From: Zoroaster sp. YZ-2022
Taxonomy: Eukaryota; Echinodermata; Asteroidea; Forcipulatida; Zoroasteridae
Assembly: GCA_029582265.1 (NCBI GenBank)
Contig: CM055835.1
Coordinates: 15,981,580-16,045,579 of the forward strand
Direction of reading: 5' to 3'
DNA length: 64,000 bases
The position numbers were made by a program, and so were the translations under genes. A model generated the notes under the pieces. It ran no database searches. It worked only from the letters and a program-made list of their open reading frames with translations, and was not told where the DNA came from. Positions 22,457-33,202 of the stretch are shown piece after piece; the stretch's first letter is position 1; every line of letters starts with the position of its first letter.

Positions 22457-24870
22457 GTAAATAAACATGTCTGTGAAATAAATTAGGTTACAACTTACAA
22501 ATACAAGTTACAGACATGGAGTGGCTTTTTAATTGTGGAAAGAATGTCGTATCCGACCGCCACTTTTTAAGGGGATTTTTGGAATTTTTTTGCAACCACT
22601 ATTGCACTAACCAGTTAAAAAATAATTCTATCGATTTTTGGGGTACAGAAAGCGAAAACTATCTTTAAAATCCACTTTTATGATGGCTTTCGGACTTTAT
22701 ATCCCTTCTAAAAAAATCCTCCCCTTCAGAAAATAGAAGGATCCTATTTTTATAGTTGCCACTAATATGCATGTACAATTATTGTGTTGGTCACTTATGG
22801 GGGAGTTGACAAGATCAGACTGACAGACTGAGGAAGTCATTGTATACCAAAAATGCCTGACTTTTCATGAAATAAATATCCTGGAATAATTTGAAGTAGG
22901 CCCTATATGTCCATCATCATCCATAGGTTCTCCACCTTACTAGGTAGGTAAGATTACATTACTGGTTATATTTAATGAGAAAAAGTGGCGGTCGGATACG
23001 ACATTCTACCCTTGTCATCCGCCATGAGGAAACTAAAAAAGGTAACATTAAGGGAAAGAATGTAGAATACAACCGCCACTTTTCTATCGAAATATGACAT
23101 GCATGTCTAACAACCCCAAACCCATCAAACTCCAACAGCTCTGATTTTATTTTATTTTGATGGACTCAGTACTGTATAGCCCAGACAGGGAGGCCGAGTG
23201 TTCCAATTCCAGCTAAGTCCAGCAGTTGGGTGGTAGTGTTACTACATGGTGTTGGATTTTGTTGGACTCGGTACTGTATAGCCCAGACAGGGATACTTTA
23301 CATGAGGTCGAGTGTTCTAATTCCAGCTAAGTCCAACAGTTGGGTGGTAGTGTTACTGCATGGGGGTAGAATGTCGTATCCAACCGCCACTTTTTCTCAT
23401 TAAATATAACCAATAATGTAATCTTACCTACCTAGTAAGGTGGAGAACATATGGATGATGATGGACATATACTTCAAATTATTTTAGGATATTTATTTCA
23501 TGAAAAATCAGGCATTTTTGGTATACGATGACTTCCTCAGTCATGTCACGTCAGTCTGATCTTGTCAACTCCCCCATAAATGATCAACACGGTCATTGTA
23601 CATGCGCAGTGGCAACTATAATAGGATCCTTCTAGTTTCTGAAGGGGAGGATTTTTTTTAGAAGGGAAATCAAGTCAAGATTTTTTTCGCTTTCTGTACC
23701 CCAAAAAATCGATGGAATCTTTTTTAACTGGTTAGTGGTTGTAAAAAATTTTCCAAAAAAACCTTAAAAAGTGGCAGTCGGATACGACATTCTTTCCCTG
23801 CATGGTGTTGGATTTTGATGGACTCAGTACTGTATAGCCCAGACAGGGATACTTTACATGGGGCCGAGTGTTCCAATTCCAGCTAAGTCCCACAGTTGGG
23901 TGGTAGTGTTTGTGCATGGTGTTGGATTTTGATGGACTCGGTACTGTATAGCCCAGACAGGGATACTTTACATGGGGCCGAGTGTTCCAATTCCAGCTAA
24001 GTCCAACAGTTGGGTGGTAGTGTTACTGCATGGTGTTGGATTTTGTTGGACTCGGTACTGTATAGCCCAGACAGGGATACTTGACATGGGCTGAGTGTTC
24101 CAATTCCAGCTAAGTCCAACAGTTGGGTGGTAGTGTTACTGCATGGTGTTGGATTTTGTTGGACTTGGTACTGTATAGCCCAGACAGGGATACTTGACAT
24201 GGGCCGGGTGTTCCAATTCCAGCCAAGTCCAACAGTTGGGTGGTAGTGTTACTGTAACATATCCATCCTTACACTCTGTATTAAATATACCACCAACAGG
24301 TGGCGCCCTTTATGCTATATAAGGTGGCTGGAAAAGAAGTCCAAGTTCTAGAAAGTTCTGAATAAAACACACACCGAAGTTGAGTCCAAAAGTATTGACT
24401 CATCTTGTCCATTATTCAATTCATATAATCGGCTCAGCATATTTACAGTTACTGCACGGTGTTGGATTTTGGTGGATTCAGGAAGGTTCTTAGCTAAAAT
24501 AGGAATTACCATTCTTTCCGTCAATTTTGAGTTCTCAGAAGAAGAAAAAATCCACTCTCTTCAAAACCTACTCATATCAAACAAGTCTATAAACCTACAT
24601 GTATGTATGTTTACGGGCCTGCTTCATGAAAAAGAATCAAATCTGTCACTGATTTTTATACTTTTTTTTATTTTTATAGAGTACTCGGCATTAGAAGAGA
24701 CACTAGACCAGCTTGACTCTTGCCTAGATGATCTGGAGCACAAAAATGACTCACTGAACGGCAAGCTAAAAGAACTTCTGGAATCCACACTACAGATCCA
24801 TCAAGAAATGTCAGCACTGAGGTTGAGTGAAAGTAGCAAAGATGGAGACAAAAGTAGCTCAGAGCACTGA
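22351..24870 (+). CDS. BBLN: Bublin coiled-coil protein (BBLN/UPF0184), complete, two exons
   Basis: Exon 1 (22351-22456) starts [20 protein letters not shown] and ends GAA G before donor GTAAAT. Exon 2 (24680-24870) follows acceptor TTTTTATAG and ends in TGA. The product is 98 residues: an acidic N-terminus, then a short coiled coil [35 protein letters not shown], and a Ser-rich tail. Recalled human BBLN (83 residues) has YAAINSMLDQINSCLDHLEE, KNDHLHARLQELLES at the same place. The family is a small coiled-coil protein linked to intermediate-filament organisation at epithelial lumens in nematodes; this role is inferred for the present gene. The ATG was chosen because the family has a short acidic N-terminus; upstream in-frame codons have no ATG start. 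Confidence 0.93.
22537..23011. mobile_element. hAT-like MITE, copy 1
   Basis: 475 bp with inverted ends GGAAAGAATGTCGTATCCG and GGGTAGAATGTCGTATCCG. The interior matches copy 2 (23364-23797) in opposite orientation. No clear 8-bp duplication at this copy. Confidence 0.82.
23130..24263 (+). repeat. 113-bp minisatellite (TGTATAGCCCAGACAGGG)
   Basis: Several head-to-tail units of about 113 bp: GTTGGATTTTGATGGACTC, TGTATAGCCCAGACAGGGAT, TTCCAATTCCAGCTAAGTCC, AACAGTTGGGTGGTAGTGTT. Interrupted by the MITE at 23364-23797. Lone partial units are at 11205-11340 and about 24450-24490. Confidence 0.88.
23364..23797. mobile_element. hAT-like MITE, copy 2, with 8-bp target duplication
   Basis: 434 bp inserted into a 113-bp minisatellite unit. 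CTGCATGG occurs at both sides (23356-23363 and 23798-23805) and just once in uninterrupted units, so it is a target-site duplication. Reverse orientation relative to copy 1. Confidence 0.87.
24680..24870 (+). CDS. BBLN: BBLN exon 2
   Basis: 191 nt, acceptor TTTATTTTTATAG. It contains the whole conserved coiled coil ([20 protein letters not shown]) and the tail [17 protein letters not shown] followed by TGA at 24868-24870. Confidence 0.94.
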
Positions 24871-24923
24871 CATTAATTTATGATGCACCTATGTCATCAG
24901 AATTGTAGTACTCGTACTTGTAC

Positions 24924-25290
24924 TAAGGCTGTGTGTTTTCGGTTATTTCAGGAACCGGATACATGAAATTAGAAATCTTCGGATACCCGGGTACCCGTAA
25001 ACAATTTTTCTAAAAATACATAAATACTTTCGAATGTATAAAATATGAACACAACACAAGTGTCTCTTGTTTTATTAGATTCATAACAAATGTGGACTTA
25101 CTGTAATAATTTGCTACCTCTATATTAAAAACGACCCCATTTCCCACACAAAAAAGTTATCAAAAAATCAGAAACTTCCATTTGTGTGACTTCAACGTTC
25201 AGTAAAAATTTTCAAAAGTCGGAACCGAAAAATGGAACCAGGTAATGACAGTTTAGGTCAAGTACCAGGTACCCGGATACCCGGTACAGC
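24924..25290. repeat. Dispersed repeat, copy 2 (GGCTGTGTGTTTTCGG family)
   Basis: Same block order as 1109-1486, ending CCCGGATACCCGGTAC. Confidence 0.65.
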
Positions 25291-25407
25291 TCTACTTGTT
25301 TTCTAGTACATTGTACTCATACTCGTGAAAAAGTACTCGACTACAACTGTAGCGTTGTCATACTCGTACTTGAATTTTTTTTCTGTACTATTGACTACAA
25401 GTCTGCC

Positions 25408-25621
25408 ATGTCATTGATCATGTACCACTATTGACTAGGAACACTGGCAGTGCTTGTGCTCTGATCTGGCCTGTCAATCAAAGAACATGAACAAGTACTC
25501 ATCTACATGTCATTGATCATGTACCATTATTGACTAGGAACACTAGCACTGCTTGTGCTCTGATCTGGCCTGTCTATCAAAGAACATGAACAAGTACTCA
25601 ACTCATTGATCATGTTCCACT
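25408..25621 (+). repeat. Tandem duplication, about 107-bp unit
   Basis: TCATTGATCATGTACCA...GACTAGGAACAC...AAGAACATGAACAAGTACTC occurs twice in a row with few changes, and a third start (ATTGATCATGTTCCACTAT) follows. Confidence 0.8.
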
Positions 25622-28343
25622 ATCCTTTTGGTAAGCGTGACGTAATTCCAACATAAACCATGCCCACTTCGCACGTGCTGACTCCAATGATCATCAGAAG
25701 CCCATTGGAAATGCATTGACCACCATTTTCTTTAAGGTTTTTATGCAAGAAATTAGAAACCTCAGGACTTGCCTTAAAAATATATATGTGTTGTAAAGAC
25801 TCACAATGTTATTAGCAAAGTAAATTTCTGCCTCAAAGAATTTAGCTTAAATTACACACTACGGTATGCCAGCTTTGGAACAGGAAGTAGCGGAAAAATG
25901 TGTGTACTACCAATGAGCGCGTATATCAACTTACCAACAGGTTTAACTTTAAACACTAGCACTGCTGTCATTCCAGCGACACCATCTTGCACAAATTTCA
26001 GTTCGCCATTAAAGGGAACGTACAGCATTGGTATGCGTACATTTCAACAGGTCCAGTAATAAGTCCCCCCAAAAAGTCTCCAATTTCGGGTCATAGGTCA
26101 GCTTCAAAATTGGTGCGTTGACACTTTTGGCTTTTTATATTTGCCAACCAGTGAAATACATGATACATGCATGCGGTTATTGGAACCATACCTAATTTCC
26201 CACATACCAAGTATGGTGGCTAAGAGAGGCCGCACAAATCGGGCAAACGTTCATACCCCTATGTGGAAAAGTCATTTAAAACATAGCACGGCAGAATTCC
26301 AATCGATCCAGCAATTTTGCCTGCAATGAGATACGTTTCATAGCCAAAAAAAAAAAAGAAGAAACTAAAAATGTTGACGCGCGGGTCTGAGACAACACAC
26401 GTGGAGACCAGAAACCGGAGACTTTTTTTTGGTTGGCCTCGTGATCATGAACTTGATTGTGCATAGCATTGCCTTGAGCCCAGACGTTTCTGTGATTAAG
26501 ACAAGACAAAGCATGACCAAGTTTTCAGAGTTGCTTTAAATATGAGGATGGATGGGCGGTTACTATGGTGAATTGAAGAATAATTATATGAGGCCTGGCG
26601 ACGATGATGCCTTAAAACTGGGGTGGGGTGGGGGTGGACCATCGTCAATGTGACAGCTGTGCCATTCAGTATAATCGTCAATTCAGATTTATGTCTTGAT
26701 TTTGTTATTTAAAATCATACTAAACAGTAATAAATGTTTGAAGTATCAGGTGTTATTGTCAATGACTCAATGTCTTACTAGACATTGTAGAAAGATTGTA
26801 CTCGTAGTTGGAATATTGGTTACTCAGTTAACTGAATGGTAAATTTTTACTATTTGGTTAAACAAAAACTATTTTTAGAAAATTTATGCTACTTTTTGTG
26901 CAATAATCCAATGCAAAGATCCCTCAACATCTATTTAATCAGTAATTCACAAAATTGACCAGATGTAATGAACAGCATAAATGTAACATCTATAATTTTT
27001 TTCCCTATCTTTGAAAAACATAACATTTATACATAAAAATTAAATTCTATCACAAAATTAATGTTACATAATAGATGTATCTGTGGCCGCCATCTTGGAT
27101 TTCCATGTTTCATTTGACATAATGAATGAAAACAAATCTGTCAAGGATTAGTATCAGCAAATTAAAAACTCAAATTAATAAAAGGCGGGAACCCGCGTTT
27201 TACATGTGACCACACAATTTATTGTATGTAACGGTCCGAGGGCGTGGGAATTCTTCCATTTTAGCCAACAAGGCTGCCAATAAGAATCAAGTACATTTGA
27301 AATGTTTTCGACATCCAAATTTATTTTTCCTATATAATTTATTTATCTGATATTATTTTTCAAAATTCATTTCCTTTTTAAATTCTATTTTTGTGGGTCG
27401 TCTTAGCCAAACACGGGTGATATACAGTATCTTTAAAGAAAAGGTACAACATTTCTAATTAATAAGTATCAAATAATCTAAAAACAGACTTGATGTAAAC
27501 TTGTAAAGTTGGTACCCATGTCAATCACCCTGAAAAATTATTCCATCTGAAGTCATTTCATTTTAGAGAGAGAAAAAAGGGAATTGTTAATGTTATGTCA
27601 AATTAATAAAATAAAATGCCAGACGGCCAAGTTAGAAAAAATATAAATAGCATGATGGATTTGTTTGCCACTTTCTTGTTTGCCACTTTCACATGAGCAC
27701 ATGTTAACTGTTAAGAAAGATTCACAGATTGGTTTGATGATTATAACCCCAAGGCATTTTGGCAAGAAACCACCCCAAATCCCAAAATCCATCAACATGC
27801 AGTGTAAAGGTACCCCAGTTGTTGGACTTTGATGGAATTGGTACAGTGGCAAATGCAATGCATCCATGGCTTGACTAGACACAATTCTGAATCCAACAAA
27901 AGCAGCCCGGTGGAGTTTTAATAGATGGATTTGGTACACATGGCTACATGCTCAATTCGCTGGGCTATATATACTGTGGAGTACTGGATCCATCAAAATC
28001 AGGCAAACCCTGGAGAAGGAATTTGGAGGATTTGGGGTAGTTAGGGTTGTATTTTTTTTAAACTAGAAGGTTAACAATGAACATAATTATGTTACCAAAT
28101 ACCAATGCAGTAACTTCCCTTTAAACCAGCTATGGTCATAATTATAAAGCAAATCTCATTACTATATTTATTAAAAATATATAAAAATATATAAGTTACA
28201 TAACGTTAAATAGTATCTGCTTATTAGTTTAAAATTTACATTCCTAATTAACATCATTAAAGCTATTATTTAATGACTATTTGTAATTTCAAAATAAATT
28301 AAAGATCAACGTTGTCACATCAAAACCTACTTTAAAAATTCAC

Positions 28344-28691
28344 ATGGCCGAGCGGTCTAGCTTACCGGACTCAAGTTCTGGTGTTAGCAGCAGAATGTGG
28401 GTTCGAATTCCGGCCGTGACACTTGTGTCCTTGAGCAAGACACTTAACCATAATTGCTTCTCTCCACCCAGGGGTTAAATGGGTACCTGTGAGGGCAGAG
28501 TTGGTTGATTAGCCCTATATGCGCTGTAATGGCAGCAATTGAGCTGTATACTCCCCAGGGAGCTGAGATGGTTTCAGGAATGATTTATGAGCCTTATGAG
28601 CAGGGGTAATAATATAATGCGCCTTGAGCACCACTTAGTTGGTGGATACGTGCGCTATATAAGTCCACACATTATTATTATTATTATTATT
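28344..28691 (+). mobile_element. tRNA-derived SINE in array unit 1 (copies in all five units)
   Basis: Type II SINE starting ATGGCCGAGCGGTCTAG and ending in (ATT)n. The same insertion recurs at about 31194-31542, 34055-34403, 36871-37218 and 39709-40055, so it predates the tandem amplification. Confidence 0.88.
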
Positions 28692-29454
28692 CCTCATTAA
28701 GATTATTAAAACTATTTTAGACTTTTGGTAATTTTAAAAGAAATAAACGTTTCACAATCAAAACTTACTTGGTGTAATCATGGAGGTACCTCCATGGTGT
28801 AATGGGCTATAATTATAAAACTGTATTTGTTTAGGGACTTGAAGGGGAAGTATCGTCACGATCAGAGTAGACTTTCAACAGGGCATGGAATCATTGTCCT
28901 AGTTTAAGATTAACACAGTGACTGAAAATTGCTGGCTCATTCATGCAGCAGCAACGGTAATATGACCTTATGTAGGGAATTATTTTCAGTCACTGAGTTT
29001 CATCATCGACCACATTGTGTGGAAATTGTACATATGTTTTTATCTTCAAATTATAATTTTTTTCTCAGCGTCCTAGATAATCCTTTTCAACGCGGGAGAC
29101 TGTACAATAATGTTATCATCACAAGCATAATTTCATGTAAAAGGAATCAGGATATACTAGTATAATGTTCTGTCCCTGCTGGGATTGATCTCAATATACC
29201 ACCTGTATAATCGACAATGTGGCTTCAATCCACCTTAAAAATAGATCAGATCTGTAGAAAACTGTACAGCTATGCTTTAGATACACAAATTAATATTTTG
29301 GAGGCAGTAGGTCAAGTTCCCCTATCACATGGATAATTCATTCCAAGTGTGGATTTTCTCCCAGAATTATTATCACTAGTTTTCTAAACATGACACCTAT
29401 TTCTTGCCTTGGGCCTATTTTAGCCCAAGCTGGTTTCTGATGAACAGGAATATC

Positions 29455-29736
29455 ATGGGCGGATCCAAAACATTTTTTAGGGGGGGGGGCTGGCTGAGAA
29501 TCAAAAACAATTATTTTTCAGTACTACAAAAATTACAATGAAATAATCAAAGGGAGAGAAAAACAAAGCACACTGTGGGAATGGGAGTGCATTCTCCCCT
29601 CCCCCTCTCTCTCTCTCTCTCCTTTTTTAATTTAAAAAAAAAAAAAAAAAATTTTTTTTTTTTTTTTTTTTAAACGATTTTAGGGGGGGGGGGGAGCTAC
29701 AGCCCCCTTAGCCTTCCCCCTGGATCCGCCAATGAG
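29455..29736. mobile_element. G-rich MITE (GGGCGGATCC ends) in unit 1
   Basis: Ends CATGGGCGGATCCAAAAC and (inverted) CATTGGCGGATCCAGG, containing G-runs, (CT)n, poly-A and poly-T. The same element is in the other units and a related one is at 49838-50092. Confidence 0.7.
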
Positions 29737-30193
29737 GATTAATATAGGCCTATAAGAAGAACATGTTCCTGTTAGCCTAACTTGAGCAGAACAGATAGAT
29801 TTGTTAGACGTAAGCGTAGTCACCAGCAGCATGAACAAGACAACTTGGCGCGTTGTGTGCACCTCAACAAAACACCTATATAGTACCTTAAACTGTCTTC
29901 GAAAGAGAAGGGTCTTACAGGGACAGGTGGGCAAATGTTAACTTTTAAAGAGAACAACATTAGTATTTGGAAACGTATGATTCGTGATGCCAATCAGGTT
30001 TTTAAATAAAAGTTCACACTGTGTGTACCCACCTCAAGACGAAACGCCTCATCAGCCGTACGGGTCTGTGACAGGTCCGTAGCGAGCGGGGTTGGTAGTT
30101 GTTTATAAGCTGGGTGACAGTTTCCGTAGAAGATCCGGAATAGGTCAGTCATAATGTCACCTGTAATTTAATACTGTTTCCTAAAAAGTGGTG

Positions 30194-30202
30194 TATATAT
30201 AA
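30194..30202 (+). promoter_or_regulatory. TATA box, array unit 1
   Basis: TATATATAA, 65 bp before the ATG of the unit 1 signal-peptide exon, which implies a 5' UTR of about 35-45 nt. An AGGTCA half-site and a CACCTG E-box lie within 60 bp upstream (sequence matches only). Confidence 0.75.
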
Positions 30203-30266
30203 GGAGGCCTTTGAGTTCCTTGCTGATAAATCGAAAAGCGGTTTAGAGACGAGGGTCTCCACCAAC

Positions 30267-30337
30267 ATGGTCAACAAGATGATTGCGTTGGCGTTATTCT
30301 GTTCCTTCCTTGGGATGATGGAAATTGCACAAACAGA
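30267..30337 (+). CDS. Signal-peptide exon 1, array unit 1
   Basis: ATG in context CACCAACATGG, then MVNKMIALALFCSFLG, MMEIAQT and GA, then donor GTAAGTAG. Hydrophobic core IALALFCSFLG fits a secretory signal. The phase-2 end joins exon 2 at 43653 in frame. It is identical in all five units, so any of them could start the complement-like mRNA. Confidence 0.85.
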
Positions 30338-30697
30338 GTAAGTAGGCCTAGTACTAGTCCCATTAAGTAGTTGGCCTAACCCCACATGTACAAAGATGGG
30401 ATAGCTCGCTTTCGTGAAATTTTCGACAATAATAATTTAAAAAAATAATAAAATTAAAATTTAACCAAAATTACTGATCTCACAATAGTGAACCGTTTAT
30501 GCCAAAATGTCTTCTTGGGCAAGCTTACCTTATCACAAAATGTGTGATAATAAATGTAATAATTAGCAGATCAAAAGCTGAAAAAATGTGGGGATAGGGC
30601 CAAGGATAGTGAGGTAGTCCAGTGTATTGGCCCTAGAATGGGGCTACGTATAGTACGGTACCTACTACCATACCATGCCAACTCTTTTTGTTTTCAG

Positions 30698-30714
30698 TGT
30701 TTGGTAAACTAAAG
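30698..30714 (+). other. 17-nt pseudo-exon bounded by strong splice sites, unit 1
   Basis: TTTTTGTTTTCAG, then TGTTTGGTAAACTAAAG, then GTAAGTTT. If spliced after exon 1 it would give Asp-Val-Trp-stop. Also at 33560-33576, 36380-36396, 39213-39229 and 42069-42085. Followed by a 47-nt stretch that itself begins GTAAGT and ends TTTAG. Confidence 0.5.
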
Positions 30715-33056
30715 GTAAGTTTTTGTATACTTTTCAAAGACTTTTCCTAACTGTTCTTTAGGACGATAATGGGTGTCCATGATTACCATGGCAACCATGT
30801 ATTTAGAACAGGTCCAATTGAATTGCCACATTTTAGTGGTAAATACTAGATTTTTTGATACTGCGAAACAGTAAAATAGCCTATGTGTTTTTAATAGTTG
30901 TATTTTTTTTAAACTAGAAGGTTAACAATGAACATAATTATGTTACCAAATACCAATGCAGTAACTTCCCTTTAAACCAGCTATGGTCATAATTATAAAG
31001 CAAATCTCATTACTATATTTATTAAAAATATATAAAAATATATAAGTTACATAACGTTAAATAGTATCTGCTTATTAGTTTAAAATTTACATTCCTAATT
31101 AACATCATTAAAGCTATTATTTAATGACTATTTGTAATTTCAAAATAAATTAAAGATCAACGTTGTCACATCAAAACCTACTTTAAAAATTCACATGGCC
31201 GAGCGGTCTAGCTTACCGGACTCAAGTTCTGGTGTTAGCAGCAGAATGTGGGTTCGAATTCCGGCCGTGACACTTGTGTCCTTGAGCAAGACACTTAACC
31301 ATAATTGCTTCTCTCCACCCAGGGGTTAAATGGGTACCTGTGAGGGCAGAGTTGGTTGATTAGCCCTATATGCGCTGTAATGGCAGCAATTGAGCTGTAT
31401 ACTCCCCAGGGAGCTGAGATGGTTTCAGGAATGATTTATGAGCCTTATGAGCAGGGGTAATAATATAATGCGCCTTGAGCACCACTTAGTTGGTGGATAC
31501 GTGCGCTATATAAGTCCACACATTATTATTATTATTATTATTCCTCATTAAGATTATTAAAACTATTTTAGACTTTTGGTAATTTTAAAAGAAATAAACG
31601 TTTCACAATCAAAACTTACTTGGTGTAATCATGGAGGTACCTCCATGGTGTAATGGGCTATAATTATAAAACTGTATTTGTTTAGGGACTTGAAGGGGAA
31701 GTATCGTCACGATCAGAGTAGACTTTCAACAGGGCATGGAATCATTGTCCTAGTTTAAGATTAACACAGTGACTGAAAATTGCTGGCTCATTCATGCAGC
31801 AGCAACGGTAATATGACCTTATGTAGGGAATTATTTTCAGTCACTGAGTTTCATCATCGACCACATTGTGTGGAAATTGTACATATGTTTTTATCTTCAA
31901 ATTATAATTTTTTTCTCAGCGTCCTAGATAATCCTTTTCAACGCGGGAGACTGTACAATAATGTTATCATCACAAGCATAATTTCATGTAAAAGGAATCA
32001 GGATATACTAGTATAATGTTCTGTCCCTGCTGGGATTGATCTCAATATACCACCTGTATAATCGACAATATGGCTTCAATCCACCTTAAAAATAGATCAG
32101 ATCTGTAGAAAACTGTACAGCTATGCTTTAGATACACAAATTAATATTTTGGAGGCAGTAGGTCAAGTTCCCCTATCACATGGATAATTCATTCCAAGTG
32201 TGGATTTTCTCCCAGAATTATTATCACTAGTTTTCTAAACATGACACCTATTTCTTGCCTTGGGCCTATTTTAGCCCAAGCTGGTTTCTGATGAACAGGA
32301 ATATCATGGGCGGATCCAAAACATTTTTTAGGGGGGGGGGCTGGCTGAGAATCAAAAACAATTATTTTTCAGTACTACAAAAATTACAATGAAATAATCA
32401 AAGGGAGAGAAAAACAAAGCACACTGTGGGAATGGGAGTGCATTCTCCCCTCCCCCTCTCTCTCTCTCTCTCCTTTTTTAATTTAAAAAAAAAAAAAAAA
32501 AAATTTTTTTTTTTTTTTTTTTAAACGATTTTAGGGGGGGGGGGAGCTACAGCCCCCTTAGCCTTCCCCCTGGATCCGCCAATGAGGATTAATATAGGCC
32601 TATAAGAAGAACATGTTCCTGTTAGCCTAACTTGAGCAGAACAGATAGATTTGTTAGACGTAAGCGTAGTCACCAGCAGCATGAACAAGACAACTTGGCG
32701 CGTTGTGTGCACCTCAACAAAACACCTATATAGTACCTTAAACTGTCTTCGAAAGAGAAGGGTCTTACAGGGACAGGTGGGCAAATGTTAACTTTTAAAG
32801 AGAACAACATTAGTATTTGGAAACGTATGATTCGTGATGCCAATCAGGTTTTTAAATAAAAGTTCACACTGTGTGTACCCACCTCAAGACGAAACGCCTC
32901 ATCAGCCGTACGGGTCTGTGACAGGTCCGTAGCGAGCGGGGGGGGGGGGGGGGGTTGGTAGTTGTTTATAAGCTGGGTGACAGTTTCCGTAGAAGATCCG
33001 GAATAGGTCAGTCATAATGTCACCTGTAATTTAATACTGTTTCCTAAAAAGTGGTG

Positions 33057-33065
33057 TATATATAA
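33057..33065 (+). promoter_or_regulatory. TATA box, array unit 2
   Basis: TATATATAA, 67 bp before the unit 2 ATG, same context as unit 1 apart from GGAGGGGCC for GGAGGCC just downstream. Confidence 0.75.
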
Positions 33066-33131
33066 GGAGGGGCCTTTGAGTTCCTTGCTGATAAATCGAA
33101 AAGCGGTTTAGAGACGAGGGTCTCCACCAAC

Positions 33132-33202
33132 ATGGTCAACAAGATGATTGCGTTGGCGTTATTCTGTTCCTTCCTTGGGATGATGGAAATTGCACAAACA
33201 GA
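33132..33202 (+). CDS. Signal-peptide exon 1, array unit 2
   Basis: 71 nt identical to the unit 1 exon, with intact ATG and donor GTAAGTAG. Confidence 0.85.

Larger units (their letters stand above)
22457..24679 (+). other. BBLN: BBLN intron: hAT-like MITE pair and 113-bp tandem repeat
   Basis: The intron is almost wholly repeats: two MITE copies (22537-23011; 23364-23797) and the 113-bp minisatellite (23130-24263) into which the second MITE inserted. From 24264 to 24679 only a partial 113-bp unit near 24450 was seen. Confidence 0.7.
24871..28045. other. Spacer between BBLN and the first-exon array
   Basis: No coding exon recognised. It holds the second copy of the GGCTGTGTGTTTTCGG repeat (24924-25290), a direct duplication (25408-25621), a repeat shared with 20.8-21.1 kb (about 26085-26440) and a GGTTA-type repeat near 26800. 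26.9-28.0 kb shows nothing clear beyond short similarity to the 113-bp repeat near 27815. Confidence 0.55.

Noticed and set aside
28929..29165. 78-codon ORF repeated at 31780, 34641 and 37460
   Set aside because: It lies over the MITE-like part of the array unit, is not conserved as protein, and exists only because the unit is repeated.
29680..29934. Minus-strand ORF of about 84 codons repeated in each unit
   Set aside because: It covers the G-rich MITE end and spacer; its end differs with poly-G length, and it matches no family I recognise.
30149..30385. Minus-strand ORF over each promoter and signal exon
   Set aside because: It is the antisense shadow of the signal-peptide exon and TATA region.
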